From the NCBI GenBank assembly GCA_013813135.1, contig JACCSF010000186.1, forward strand, positions 1 through 9,123: a stretch of 9,123 nucleotides of DNA, read 5' to 3'. The DNA is from Thermoleophilaceae bacterium (GTDB taxonomy: Bacteria; Actinomycetota; Thermoleophilia; Solirubrobacterales; Thermoleophilaceae). Shown piece after piece: positions 1 through 6,402 of this stretch (position 1 is its first letter; each line of letters starts with the position of its first letter). The notes under the pieces were generated by a model that worked only from the letters and a program-made list of their open reading frames with translations, had not been told where the DNA came from and did not search any database. The position numbers and the translations under genes are program-made.

Positions 1-1
1 A

Positions 2-127
2 AGCGATGCCCGTCGGGCATCGCTGCCACACTGGATACGCCACTACAACGAGCGCCGCACCCACACAGCGCTCGGCAACCGACCGCCGCTAGACCGCGTT
101 CGGAACGTCCTCGGGCGCGACAGCTAG
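2..127 (+). CDS. IS481-like transposase, C-terminal end (partial)
   Basis: Only the last 41 codons are in the window; the frame is open from the left edge to a TAG at 125-127. The peptide contains HWIRHYNERRTHTALGNRPP followed by LDRVRNVLGRDS. This is the end of the DDE integrase core of IS481/IS3-type transposases, where a conserved W..HYN.RR.H.ALG..PP..R segment lies just after the catalytic Glu. Such enzymes cut and join the ends of their insertion sequence. The catalytic residues themselves lie outside the window, so I cannot tell whether the gene is intact. It converges on the PilX-like gene, with 13 bases between the two stop codons. I could not identify the terminal inverted repeat of the element. 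The family (transposase with rve-type core) is quite sure; the assignment to IS481 rather than IS3 is likely but not certain. Confidence 0.8.
   Translation, partial: SDARRASLPHWIRHYNERRTHTALGNRPPLDRVRNVLGRDS
3..23. repeat. 9-bp perfect inverted repeat inside transposase end
   Basis: GCGATGCCC (3-11) and GGGCATCGC (15-23) are exact reverse complements separated by GTC. It lies inside the transposase reading frame (S-D-A-R-R-A-S), so it may simply be coding sequence that happens to pair, or a hairpin in the transposase mRNA. No U-run follows, so it is not read as a terminator. Confidence 0.5.
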
Positions 128-153
128 CCGGCGCCTGACGCTAGCGCGCCGGC
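127..153. terminator. Hairpin between convergent stops, possible bidirectional terminator
   Basis: GCCGGCGC (127-134) pairs exactly with GCGCCGGC (146-153) around an 11-base loop. The hairpin spans the junction of the transposase and PilX-like genes and covers the PilX-like stop codon. Neither side is followed by a T-run, so it would be a tailless terminator, a type often proposed in GC-rich actinobacteria. The hexamer GCTAGC occurs at both 123-128 and 140-145, and each copy supplies the TAG stop of one of the two genes. The pairing is seen; the terminator role is inferred. Confidence 0.4.
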
Positions 154-1697
154 ACCTGCTCGTTCTGGCGCACGATCCGCCAGGGGGCCTCCGTGGGGTT
201 CACGAAGTAGGGCGGCTCGCGGAAGCGAAGCTGGTCGTTGTAGTTGTAGTCCTTGCCGTAACCGCGCACCACGGTTCCGCCGCTGTGCTGGCCGACCGTA
301 CCGCGGAACTTCTGGGCGATCGCGCCGTTGACCGTCAGCGTCCCCAGAGGGCTGCCGCAGTAGTAGTTGTCGACCAGGAACGAATGGTTGAGGGCGAGGA
401 TCGCCGCATCGATCTGGATGCTGCCGGGGCCGCCGTCGTTGTCGCAGTTGGAGTTGTTGTTGCGCCAGTTGTCGACGGGGTGGTAGACACGCACGAAGTT
501 GTTCGCAATCAACCCGCCGAGGGTGGTCGTGTTGTCCCCGGCCTTGAGGTCGTCCGTGACGATGATGTCGTTGTCGGCGCCTATCGTCAGGTCGCTGTTA
601 TAGGTGCCCGACACGTAGACGTTGCCGCAGCCGGGGGCGGGGGCGTACGTCTGCTTGAAGGCGTACGGGACGTTGCAGGCCGTGTTCTTTACGTAGACGA
701 CACCGCTCGGCGGTAGCGGCTTCGTCGTGGTGCCGCTCGTGGTGGTGACGGTCATCGTGCTTCCGTTTAGGAGGATCGTTGTCTCGCCGTCGAATACGTA
801 GCCCTCGTCGGCCGCGGCGGCCAGCTCGGCGTTCGACGTCGGCATCGCCAGTTGGCCCGCGGGATGCTTGATGGTGCCGTTGAAGGTCGGGCTCGACCCC
901 CCACACCCCGATACCCACCCGGGGGTCGCCCCGTTCAGCTCGATGATGTCGTCGGCGTCCCCGCCGAAGGTGGGCGTGCCGCAGACGGAGATGCTGTCGT
1001 TCGTCTTGAACGGCCCGTCGAAGCTGTCGACGCTGATGAAGTTCTGGTCCCTGCACCCCGACGAGCGCTGCGCACGGTAGGTCGAGCAGTTGTCAGCCGC
1101 CCACTGCTGCTGGTCGGCGGGATATGCATATGGGTCGGCGGTCTCGAAATCGCTGAACCAGAGGAAGTCGATGAACGACTTACGGCGCAGCGTCGCGACG
1201 ATGCTGCGCTTGTACGGCTCGTCGCTGGCGCTGTTGGGGGTGCGTACGCGGCCGGTCGACCGGATCCGGAAGGTACCCGTCTTCGGGTCCACCATCGTCG
1301 CCGGCTGGTCGGGCACGCAGACCTCCATGCCGGCGGTGGACGTCTGCACCGCCAGGAGCTCGATCGAGTACTCCGCCTGGAACCCGGGGATCTTCAGCCA
1401 GCGGCGCGGGTCGGCGCCCGTTCCGGCCCACTCGAGGTTCACGGCGTTCTGGGTGGGGGACGTGACCTGATCGCAATGCGTGTAGTAGGCGTTGTCCTGC
1501 CCGAGGCGGTTGAGGTAGTAGTTCAGCCCGGCCTCCGCGGCGGCGTAGGCCTGCTTCGAATCCTCGTCCTTCTTGGTGAAGGCGATGTCCGGCTGCACCG
1601 CGGCGAAGGTCGCCGCAACGAGCAGCCCCCCGACCAACAGCACGCCCATCAGCGTGACGGTTGTGAAGCCCTGCTGGCAGCGATGGATCAGATGCAT
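141..1697 (-). CDS. PilX-like large minor pilin / pseudopilin
   Basis: The 518-residue protein starts with a short basic leader ending in QQG (G10), followed by a hydrophobic helix at about 13-35, the form of a type IV prepilin cut after Gly10 by a prepilin peptidase. The next segment AAAEAGLNYYLNRL (52-65) is typical of PilX N-terminal domains. The mature +5 residue is Thr15 instead of the usual Glu, as in GspK-type tip pseudopilins. The large remainder has a GPFKTND stretch (228-234) and a Gly/Asn/Thr-rich region at about 360-500 that looks like stacked beta-strands, with scattered cysteines. It would sit outside the membrane, probably at a pilus tip. The ATG overlaps the PilW-like stop by 10 bases, so it is the last gene of the three-gene operon. 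The start is well fixed by the leader. The PilX-type assignment is good; its exact role is inferred. Confidence 0.82.
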   Translation of the reverse strand: MHLIHRCQQGFTTVTLMGVLLVGGLLVAATFAAVQPDIAFTKKDEDSKQAYAAAEAGLNYYLNRLGQDNAYYTHCDQVTSPTQNAVNLEWAGTGADPRRWLKIPGFQAEYSIELLAVQTSTAGMEVCVPDQPATMVDPKTGTFRIRSTGRVRTPNSASDEPYKRSIVATLRRKSFIDFLWFSDFETADPYAYPADQQQWAADNCSTYRAQRSSGCRDQNFISVDSFDGPFKTNDSISVCGTPTFGGDADDIIELNGATPGWVSGCGGSSPTFNGTIKHPAGQLAMPTSNAELAAAADEGYVFDGETTILLNGSTMTVTTTSGTTTKPLPPSGVVYVKNTACNVPYAFKQTYAPAPGCGNVYVSGTYNSDLTIGADNDIIVTDDLKAGDNTTTLGGLIANNFVRVYHPVDNWRNNNSNCDNDGGPGSIQIDAAILALNHSFLVDNYYCGSPLGTLTVNGAIAQKFRGTVGQHSGGTVVRGYGKDYNYNDQLRFREPPYFVNPTEAPWRIVRQNEQVPAR

Positions 1698-2386
1698 GTC
1701 GGCCCGCCCTGGATGTCGGTGGGAACGGCCACGCGCACGTACACGTCGTCCTCGAGCACGGCCGAGTCTGCGTCATTGGTGAGGTTGCGGGCGGCGAAAG
1801 CCCTGAAGCCGACCTTGATCAGGGCGACCCGCTTCAGGTCGGCGGCCGACACCGAGTTTCCGAGCGACTCGAGCTCGCCCACCGCGCCGCCCACCTTGTA
1901 GCCGTAGTAGCGGAAGATCGGGCGCGCGGTGGCGCCGTCCATGATCTGCTGCACGTTCGTGAGCAGCGGCGCCGTGGTGGGCGCGGACGTGAAGGTGAGG
2001 GCCGGATAGGTCCCTGCGCCTGTGATTACCGACTCGGTGGCCGTGTCGGTGGCGGGGTCGAAGGTCAGAGTGCGCCGCTTGATCGGCTGGGTGCCGTCGC
2101 CCAGGTCTGCGTAGAAGCTCACGCTGTTGTCGCTCGCCGAGACGATCGGGGCGGCGCTGCCCACGCAGACCTGCGAACGCAGTTGGCGGGTGATCAGGTT
2201 CAGGGCGAGGCGGCCCCGCTGCAGCGCCTCGGTGCGGTCCGCGACCTGCCCGGAGGCCGAGATCGTGCGGTCGAGCAGCATGAACGCGGCGAGCAGGATG
2301 ACCAACCCGATGAACATGGCCACGAGCAGCTCCGGCAGGGAGAAGCCGCGCTCGTCGTGCAGGCGTGGGCGGCGGATCACTCGCAC
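1688..2386 (-). CDS. PilW-like minor pilin
   Basis: A 232-residue protein with a class III prepilin leader: after a basic N-terminus comes DERGFSLPELL, giving cleavage after Gly14 and Glu19 at mature position +5, then a hydrophobic helix to about residue 37. The following part (Q..R..LALNLITRQLRS) matches the amphipathic helix of PilW/GspJ-type minor pilins, and the C-terminal half is predicted to be a beta-rich pilin head. The start chosen is GTG at 2386-2384, because AGGA at 2397-2394 lies 7 bases before it. A second GTG at 2380-2378 overlaps the PilV-like TGA as GTGA and is an alternative two codons shorter. The open frame runs further upstream to 3019 but that part is antisense shadow of the neighbouring gene's frame. 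Co-translated with the genes on either side; probably inserted by the same pilus machinery encoded elsewhere. Confidence 0.82.
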   Translation of the reverse strand: MRVIRRPRLHDERGFSLPELLVAMFIGLVILLAAFMLLDRTISASGQVADRTEALQRGRLALNLITRQLRSQVCVGSAAPIVSASDNSVSFYADLGDGTQPIKRRTLTFDPATDTATESVITGAGTYPALTFTSAPTTAPLLTNVQQIMDGATARPIFRYYGYKVGGAVGELESLGNSVSAADLKRVALIKVGFRAFAARNLTNDADSAVLEDDVYVRVAVPTDIQGGPTCI

Positions 2387-3825
2387 GCGTTGTTCCTGTT
2401 CAGCCTGATCCGGATCGCGCCGTTGGTAGTCGTGGACGTTGTGTTGCCTGCTGGGTTGGTGTTCGAGACGAGGTCGTCGACGCGGTTGGCGGGCGTCTCG
2501 GTCGCGACGGTGGATGTGCTCTTGGCGTCGTAGCCGCCCGCGTAGAAGTCCGCGTGCCCATGCGGGCCGGTGACCGACGCCTGGGCGCAGATCCGGTACG
2601 TGCCGTATGGGAAACCCGGCTCGGGGAGCGAGCCGGTGATGCCGTTGGCCGTGGCGGCGGTCTGGGTCGGGAAGGTGTTCGCACAGCCGCTGTCGGCGGT
2701 CTCCACGAAGACAGCCGCGCCGTTGAGGGGGGTTCCGGCGGCGTCGACCACGCCGACGTTGATCGACGGCACCCGCACCTTGGTAGTGGGCATCGTGAGG
2801 ATCTGCCCCGGCGTCGGGGAGAAGACCTGGAGGGAGCTCGCGCTGCTTGTCGGCGGCAGGGCCGGGTTGTTCGCCGAGCACTGGCCCGCGTACACGCCGT
2901 AGCCGTCGAGGAAGGGGAACAGGGGTGACGCTGTGACGAGGGTGTTCGGGGATCCGGCCGGAGACGCCTGGAAGGTCTTCGAGCCCACGGTCAGCTTGGC
3001 GTTCGTCACGGTCGCCCACTGGGACTTGGCGGTCACGGCGATCGCCGTTCCGACCTTCGTGTCGAAGTTCGCGCGGATGTCGGCCGCGCTGTCCATCTCA
3101 AAGCTTGTGAGCGTCGATGTGCCCTCGGTGACGCTCGTGCCCTTGGTGGCGGGCGAGTTGCCCTGCCAGTCGACCAGCGTGAGCCCCGAGACCGAAGCCG
3201 TGTAGCCGCCGACCGGCATGAACGGGAATACGGCGCAACCGAGCGAGTTGGTGGTCCCGGAGGCCGACGCGGTTCCGGTGAGGTTCACCGAGGCGCCCGA
3301 AATGGGCGCCGCGTTGCGGTCGAGCACCTTCACCACGGCCCTGCCCTCACCGGTGGCGAAGGTTCCGGGCGGCGGCGTCACGAGACTCGCCTGGTCGACG
3401 ATGCCCCTCGTGGCCGGCGAGCTCACCTCGGAGACGATGCGGATGTTCGCTGCCGTCTTCGAGTTGTTCGAGCAGCTGATCGGACCGCCGGTGTCGACGG
3501 CCCAGGTGGCGGTCGACGTGACCGTGTAGTCGACGGTGCTCACCGTCACGGTCCGCGTCTCCGTGTAGCCGGCGAGGGTTGCGACCGGCATCGAGCGCAT
3601 CCGCTCCTGGTCCTGCTCGGCGAGCGCGGCGGCCACGGAGCGCGCCTTGTTCTTTGCCCCGGTCCCCTGCGCTCCGTCGAGGCCGTTCAACAGCCCGACT
3701 GCGGCGATGGAGAGCACGACCGCGCCCACCATGACCTCGATCAGCACGGAGCCGCGTTCGGCCGCGAATGCGGCGGCGAGGCGCGCTCGCAGGCGCGCCC
3801 GATAACAGCGCTTGTTCGGGTCCAT
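2377..3825 (-). CDS. PilV-like minor pilin with two added Ig-like modules
   Basis: A 482-residue prepilin: an arginine-rich leader, then ERGSVLIEVMVGAVVLSIAA with cleavage after Gly25, Glu30 at mature +5 and a helix to about 46. The segment KARSVAAALAEQDQERMRSM is typical of PilV/GspI-like minor pilins. The rest is unusually long. It holds two stretches resembling carboxypeptidase-regulatory or CNA-B-like beta-sandwiches: about 175-235 (VKVLDRNAAPISGASVNLTG) and about 350-430 (INVGVVDAAGTPLNGAAVFV). Such folds often serve adhesion or spacing. It is the first gene of the operon. The ATG at 3825-3823 has only a weak GGA upstream; two in-frame GTGs slightly upstream (in the V-H-G-R-V-R stretch) are alternatives. 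The 105 bases between it and the divergent gene at 3931 show no convincing minus-strand promoter. The reading frame stays open to 5721 but upstream sequence is non-coding on this strand. Confidence 0.8.
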   Translation of the reverse strand: MDPNKRCYRARLRARLAAAFAAERGSVLIEVMVGAVVLSIAAVGLLNGLDGAQGTGAKNKARSVAAALAEQDQERMRSMPVATLAGYTETRTVTVSTVDYTVTSTATWAVDTGGPISCSNNSKTAANIRIVSEVSSPATRGIVDQASLVTPPPGTFATGEGRAVVKVLDRNAAPISGASVNLTGTASASGTTNSLGCAVFPFMPVGGYTASVSGLTLVDWQGNSPATKGTSVTEGTSTLTSFEMDSAADIRANFDTKVGTAIAVTAKSQWATVTNAKLTVGSKTFQASPAGSPNTLVTASPLFPFLDGYGVYAGQCSANNPALPPTSSASSLQVFSPTPGQILTMPTTKVRVPSINVGVVDAAGTPLNGAAVFVETADSGCANTFPTQTAATANGITGSLPEPGFPYGTYRICAQASVTGPHGHADFYAGGYDAKSTSTVATETPANRVDDLVSNTNPAGNTTSTTTNGAIRIRLNRNNACE

Positions 3826-3915
3826 CGATCGCACGCGTCCATGCACCCATCGGTTTCCGGGGCCCCTCGCTTGAGGCCGACGGCACCCCGGCGGACCTTC
3901 GAATGGTCGTCCGCG

Positions 3916-3930
3916 TGATTGAATCGCGCC
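3916..3930 (+). promoter_or_regulatory. Extended -10 directly before the split-barrel gene
   Basis: TG at 3916-3917, one base, then TTGAAT at 3919-3924 has the form of an extended -10 (TGnTAnnnT-like), and ends 6 bases before the ATG at 3931. Transcription would begin at about the A of the ATG, giving a leaderless mRNA. There is no purine-rich ribosome site. No clear -35 is visible. The TTG at 3919 could be read as a start codon, but is better explained as part of this hexamer. Confidence 0.45.
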
Positions 3931-4896
3931 ATGACCGCCACCCTCCCGACCGGGGTCCAGCAGGTCTTCGACCGGTTCATCACCACCGAGTTCACCACCG
4001 TGGACAGGCGCGGTCAGCCGATCACCTGGCCCTTGACGCCCTACTACCGGCCGGGAGACCCGTGCATCGACGTCACCACGGGGCTTGGCTATCCCAAGAA
4101 GGCCAACGACGCGCGCGCCAACCCGAAGGTGGCGATGCTGTTCTCGGATCCGACCGGCAGCGGCCTCGAGAGCGCGTCGCAGGTGCTCGTGCAGGGCACC
4201 GCGGACGTCGACGACCGCGATCTCGACGCCAACCGCGAGCGCTACAAGCGCGAGATCGTCGAGAAGCTGCCCGCCACGCAGAGCGAGATGCCGCCGAAGG
4301 TCTTCGAGCGGTTCATCGGGTGGTACCTCACGCGCATCTACATCCACGTGCGCCCCGAGCGCATCTACGTCTGGAGCGACGGCGCCCCCGCGCGCGAGCC
4401 GCAGCTGTTCGACGCGCACATGGAGGAGGTTCGCTCGGGCCACCCCGAGGAGCCGGAGGTCGCGCACCCGGAGATCGCCGGCGGCGCGACCGCCTGGGAC
4501 GATCGCATGGACGAGTTGGGCGCGGGCTACCCGGAGGCTGTCGTGTCGCTGGTCGCGCCCGACGGCTTCCCGTTCTCCGTGCGCCTGCCGGTGGGGGTCG
4601 ACCGCTCCGCGCAGCGGGTGCGGCTGGGCGGCGCACCCGTGGGCGTGCCCTGGCAGCCGGGCCTCGCCTGCGTGACCGCGCACGACCACGCGGAGGACTT
4701 CAAGTGGCAGCGCAACTTCCAGGTGCGTGGGGACCTCGTCGAGGAGGACGGGGCCTGGGCGATCATCCCGCGCAAGCTGGTGGGCGGCTTCGAGCTCCCG
4801 CCCGGCGGGGTGGTCTCGCGCGCGCGGCTGAACATGAAGAAGATGCGCCGCTTTCGCAAGACGGCCAAGCGGGAACTGGCCGCGCGCGGGCGCTGA
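3931..4896 (+). CDS. Pyridoxamine 5'-phosphate oxidase-like split-barrel protein
   Basis: The 321-residue product begins MTATLPTGVQQVFDRF and then has the N-terminal pattern of FMN/F420-binding split barrels: EFTTVDRRGQPITWPLTPYY (29-48), a short DVTTG strand, a K-K-A-N-D-A-R-A-N-P-K-V-A-M-L helix/strand and an SDPTGSG loop, up to about residue 145. A second, more divergent half at about 190-290 (VSLVAPDGFPFSVRLPVGVD, then FQVRGDLVEEDGAWAIIPRK) seems to repeat the barrel layout, so the protein may be an internal duplication. The C-terminus is very basic (KKMRRFRKTAKRELAARGR). The family reduces or oxidises small molecules with a flavin or F420, but no substrate can be named here. Start: the ATG rather than an upstream TTG at 3919, because the TTG lies in a -10-like element. 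It stands alone, divergent from the pilin operon. Confidence 0.75.
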   Translation: MTATLPTGVQQVFDRFITTEFTTVDRRGQPITWPLTPYYRPGDPCIDVTTGLGYPKKANDARANPKVAMLFSDPTGSGLESASQVLVQGTADVDDRDLDANRERYKREIVEKLPATQSEMPPKVFERFIGWYLTRIYIHVRPERIYVWSDGAPAREPQLFDAHMEEVRSGHPEEPEVAHPEIAGGATAWDDRMDELGAGYPEAVVSLVAPDGFPFSVRLPVGVDRSAQRVRLGGAPVGVPWQPGLACVTAHDHAEDFKWQRNFQVRGDLVEEDGAWAIIPRKLVGGFELPPGGVVSRARLNMKKMRRFRKTAKRELAARGR

Positions 4897-4937
4897 GCGA
4901 ACGCGCGGGCGCTGGACGAACCGGCCCCCACATGCAA

Positions 4938-4963
4938 ATCGCCCCGGCCGAGGCCGGGGCGAT
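4938..4963 (-). terminator. 12-bp GC-rich terminator hairpin
   Basis: ATCGCCCCGGCC and GGCCGGGGCGAT (4938-4949 and 4952-4963) are exact complements around two bases, in practice an 11-bp stem with a four-base loop. On the minus strand the stem is followed by TTGCATG, so the final T of the stem plus TT gives a short U-run. On the plus strand it is followed by AAGAGAG, no U-run. It therefore fits best as the end of the minus-strand RNA candidate, but being symmetric and 42 bases past the stop at 4896 it may also end the split-barrel transcript. Confidence 0.65.
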
Positions 4964-5076
4964 AAGAGAGACGCGGACTTCACGCTTGAGGTGCGCGCTC
5001 GACAGCCGAAGCTGACGTGCGGCGCGGCGAGCCTCACAACCTCTGGCTTCGCTCTTAGCGTTCCGTCCGCGTCTCG
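4938..5076 (-). ncRNA. Candidate small RNA with three-way-junction fold
   Basis: Read on the minus strand, a promoter-like pair (see 5083-5111) predicts a start at about 5076. The RNA would begin with an 11-base strand (5075-5065) that is the exact complement of 4978-4968, closing about 86 bases. Inside are a small hairpin CGCT/AGCG (5060-5050) and a longer arm: TGAG with CTCA (5036-5033 with 4990-4987), GCTCG with CGAGC (5032-5028 with 5001-4997), capped by CAGC-TTCG-GCTG (5014-5003), which on this strand is a cUUCGg tetraloop. Four bases after the closing helix comes the terminator hairpin 4963-4938. Total length would be about 140 nt. There is no open frame worth reading in it. It does not match tRNA, tmRNA, SRP RNA or 5S consensus stretches that I know. 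Pairings are seen; that it is transcribed is inferred. Confidence 0.42.
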
Positions 5077-5082
5077 AGAATC

Positions 5083-5111
5083 AGTAGACCAGCGGGCCAA
5101 CTTCTCGTCAA
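5083..5111 (-). promoter_or_regulatory. Promoter of the candidate small RNA
   Basis: On the minus strand TTGACG (5111-5106) matches five of six -35 consensus bases. After exactly 17 bases comes TCTACT (5088-5083), four of six -10 consensus bases. Seven bases later is 5075, the first base of the 11-bp helix. The match of spacing and start to the RNA fold is what makes this persuasive; no protein gene lies downstream on this strand within reach. Confidence 0.45.
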
Positions 5112-5135
5112 GGGCGCCTCCCAAGACGATCCCGC

Positions 5136-5148
5136 AAGTTGCGAACTT
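5136..5148. promoter_or_regulatory. Inverted repeat, possible TetR operator
   Basis: AAGTT (5136-5140) and AACTT (5144-5148) are complementary around GCG. The site lies between the divergent promoters of the TetR gene and the candidate small RNA, about 10 bases before the TetR -35. TetR proteins often bind a palindrome next to their own gene. Five-base arms are short and could be chance. Confidence 0.3.
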
Positions 5149-5157
5149 TTGTGAAGA

Positions 5158-5187
5158 TTGCGCGCCTTCGGCCGCCGCTCGTAGACT
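5158..5187 (+). promoter_or_regulatory. Promoter of the TetR gene, leaderless
   Basis: TTGCGC (5158-5163), 18 bases, then TAGACT (5182-5187), which ends 6 bases before the ATG at 5194. The predicted start of transcription coincides with the start codon and no Shine-Dalgarno is present. Confidence 0.55.
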
Positions 5188-5193
5188 GTTCCG

Positions 5194-5793
5194 ATGGGAG
5201 CCACCTCCGAGCAGCGCGACGGCCGGACCGTCCGGGCCGAGCGCACTCGCCAGGCTCTCGTCGACTCGCTGCTGGGATTGCTCGACGAGGGGCAGCTCAC
5301 GCCGACCGCCGCGGCGATCGCCGCGCGGGCCGGGGTGTCGGAACGCTCGGTGTTCCAGCACTTTCCCGACCGTGAGACGCTCTTCGTGGCAGTCGCGCGG
5401 GAGCAGTACGACCGGGTGGTTCCGACGCTGCGCCCGATCGACTCCAGCCTGCCGCTGCCCGAGCGGATCGATCAGTTCACCCAGCAGCGCGCCCGTTTGT
5501 ACGAGCTGATCAGCGGCGTGCGCCGCGCGGCCCTGCTGATCGAGCACGAGTCGTCGTCGGTCGCGGGCTGGCTCACCACCGCACGCCAGGCGAAGGCCGC
5601 CGAGGCGGAGCGCGTCTTCCGCCGCGAGCTGGATGCCATCCCGGCAGACGAGCGCGAGCCCGCGCGCGCCGCGCTGATCGCGCTCTGCTCGTGGCCCGCG
5701 TGGGACAGCTGGCGCACCCACCAGCGCCTCAGCGTGGCTCGCTCCCGGGCCGCGCTTGCCGCCGGAATCGCCGGGCTACTCGGCCAGCGCTGA
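5194..5793 (+). CDS. TetR/AcrR family transcriptional regulator
   Basis: A 199-residue DNA-binding repressor-type protein. Residues about 15-62 form the TetR N-terminal helix-turn-helix: RAERTRQALVDSLLGLL, then TAAAIAARAGVSERSVFQHF (38-57) with the usual F/Y-x-H-F and a following D-R-E-T-L-F. The C-terminal 130 residues are helical and would form the ligand-binding and dimer domain; its ligand cannot be read from sequence. Length is typical for the family. The ATG is supported by a -10-like TAGACT ending 6 bases upstream. Upstream is a small inverted repeat that could be its operator, with the candidate small RNA on the other side, so that RNA or its own gene are the most plausible local targets. 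Its last 18 bases overlap the end of the convergent HAD-like gene. Confidence 0.88.
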   Translation: MGATSEQRDGRTVRAERTRQALVDSLLGLLDEGQLTPTAAAIAARAGVSERSVFQHFPDRETLFVAVAREQYDRVVPTLRPIDSSLPLPERIDQFTQQRARLYELISGVRRAALLIEHESSSVAGWLTTARQAKAAEAERVFRRELDAIPADEREPARAALIALCSWPAWDSWRTHQRLSVARSRAALAAGIAGLLGQR

Positions 5794-6402
5794 CTCGAGC
5801 TCGGCGATCGCCTGGTCGGCGCGCTCGAAGCGCACGGCGGTCATCCCGAGCGCCCGCGCAGCCTCGCAGTTGACCTCGAGGTCGTCCACGAACAGGCACT
5901 CCCCTGCCTGCACGTCGCCGCCGAGCCGCTCGAGCGCGAGCTCGTAGATGCCGGGCTCGGGCTTGCGCATGCCGACGAACGCGGAGTCGACCACGACCTC
6001 GAAGATCTCCTCGAGCTCGGGCAGCTTGGCTCGCCAGAGCGGCTCCCACTCGCGCACGTTGTTTGTCAGCAGCGCCGTCCGCAGGCCGCGCCGGCGCTGC
6101 TCGCCGATGAAGCCGACCATCGGCGCGTTCGGCTCGATGCGCTCGAAGTAGAGCTCGCGCAGCCGACCCAGGTCGAAGCCGTCGTGCAGCTGCTCCTCGA
6201 GGCGGCGGGCGAACTCCTGCTCGCTGATCTCCCCGCGCTCGAGCGCGAAGAGGGGGTGCTCGCCGTACGCCTCGGCGGCTCCCTGCATTCCGCGGCCGAG
6301 GTCCTCGAGGGAGATCCGGGCCTCCTCCTGGTAGGCGAGGAAGCCCGCCGAGAGCGGCGTGGTCAGCACGCCGCCGAAGTCGCTGATCAGCGCCCGGATC
6401 AT
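5776..6402 (-). CDS. HAD-superfamily protein, DFGGV variant
   Basis: 208 residues with the four HAD motifs in order: motif I SDFGGVLTTPL (Asp8 is the nucleophile position), motif II LLTNN (Thr113), motif III Lys147 in GMRKPEPGIY, motif IV FVDDLEVN (Asp173, Asp174). A helical cap lies between motif I and II at about 18-95. The second Asp of the usual DxD motif is Gly10 here, as in the ACAD10/epoxide-hydrolase-N-terminal-like group that begins DFGGVL. That Asp normally acts as acid/base, so ordinary phosphatase activity may be weak or altered. The ATG at 6402-6400 overlaps the TGA of the upstream gene as ATGA. The open frame extends upstream but only with arginine/alanine-rich shadow sequence. 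Last gene of the fxsA operon. Substrate unknown. Confidence 0.85.
   Translation of the reverse strand: MIRALISDFGGVLTTPLSAGFLAYQEEARISLEDLGRGMQGAAEAYGEHPLFALERGEISEQEFARRLEEQLHDGFDLGRLRELYFERIEPNAPMVGFIGEQRRRGLRTALLTNNVREWEPLWRAKLPELEEIFEVVVDSAFVGMRKPEPGIYELALERLGGDVQAGECLFVDDLEVNCEAARALGMTAVRFERADQAIAELESALAE

Noticed and set aside
3..23. Terminator at the left edge
   Set aside because: It lies within the transposase frame and has no U-run.
852..1901. Plus-strand open frame of about 349 codons
   Set aside because: Opposite to the PilX-like and PilW-like genes, arginine/valine-rich with no recognisable domain; a GC-rich shadow.
3919..3930. TTG start giving four extra residues on the split-barrel protein
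   Set aside because: The TTG is part of a -10-like hexamer and no ribosome site precedes it.
4968..5075. A mini insertion element with 11-bp terminal inverted repeats
   Set aside because: No flanking direct repeat was found, and the internal pairing plus promoter and terminator fit an RNA gene better.
4938..5076. 5S rRNA, tRNA, tmRNA or SRP RNA
   Set aside because: The three-way layout recalls 5S rRNA, but none of the conserved 5S, T-loop or SRP hairpin sequences can be found.
3826..5721. Open minus-strand frame extending the PilV-like gene by over 600 codons
   Set aside because: It is antisense to the split-barrel and TetR genes, rich in R/A/H/P, and the prepilin leader fixes the true start at 3825.
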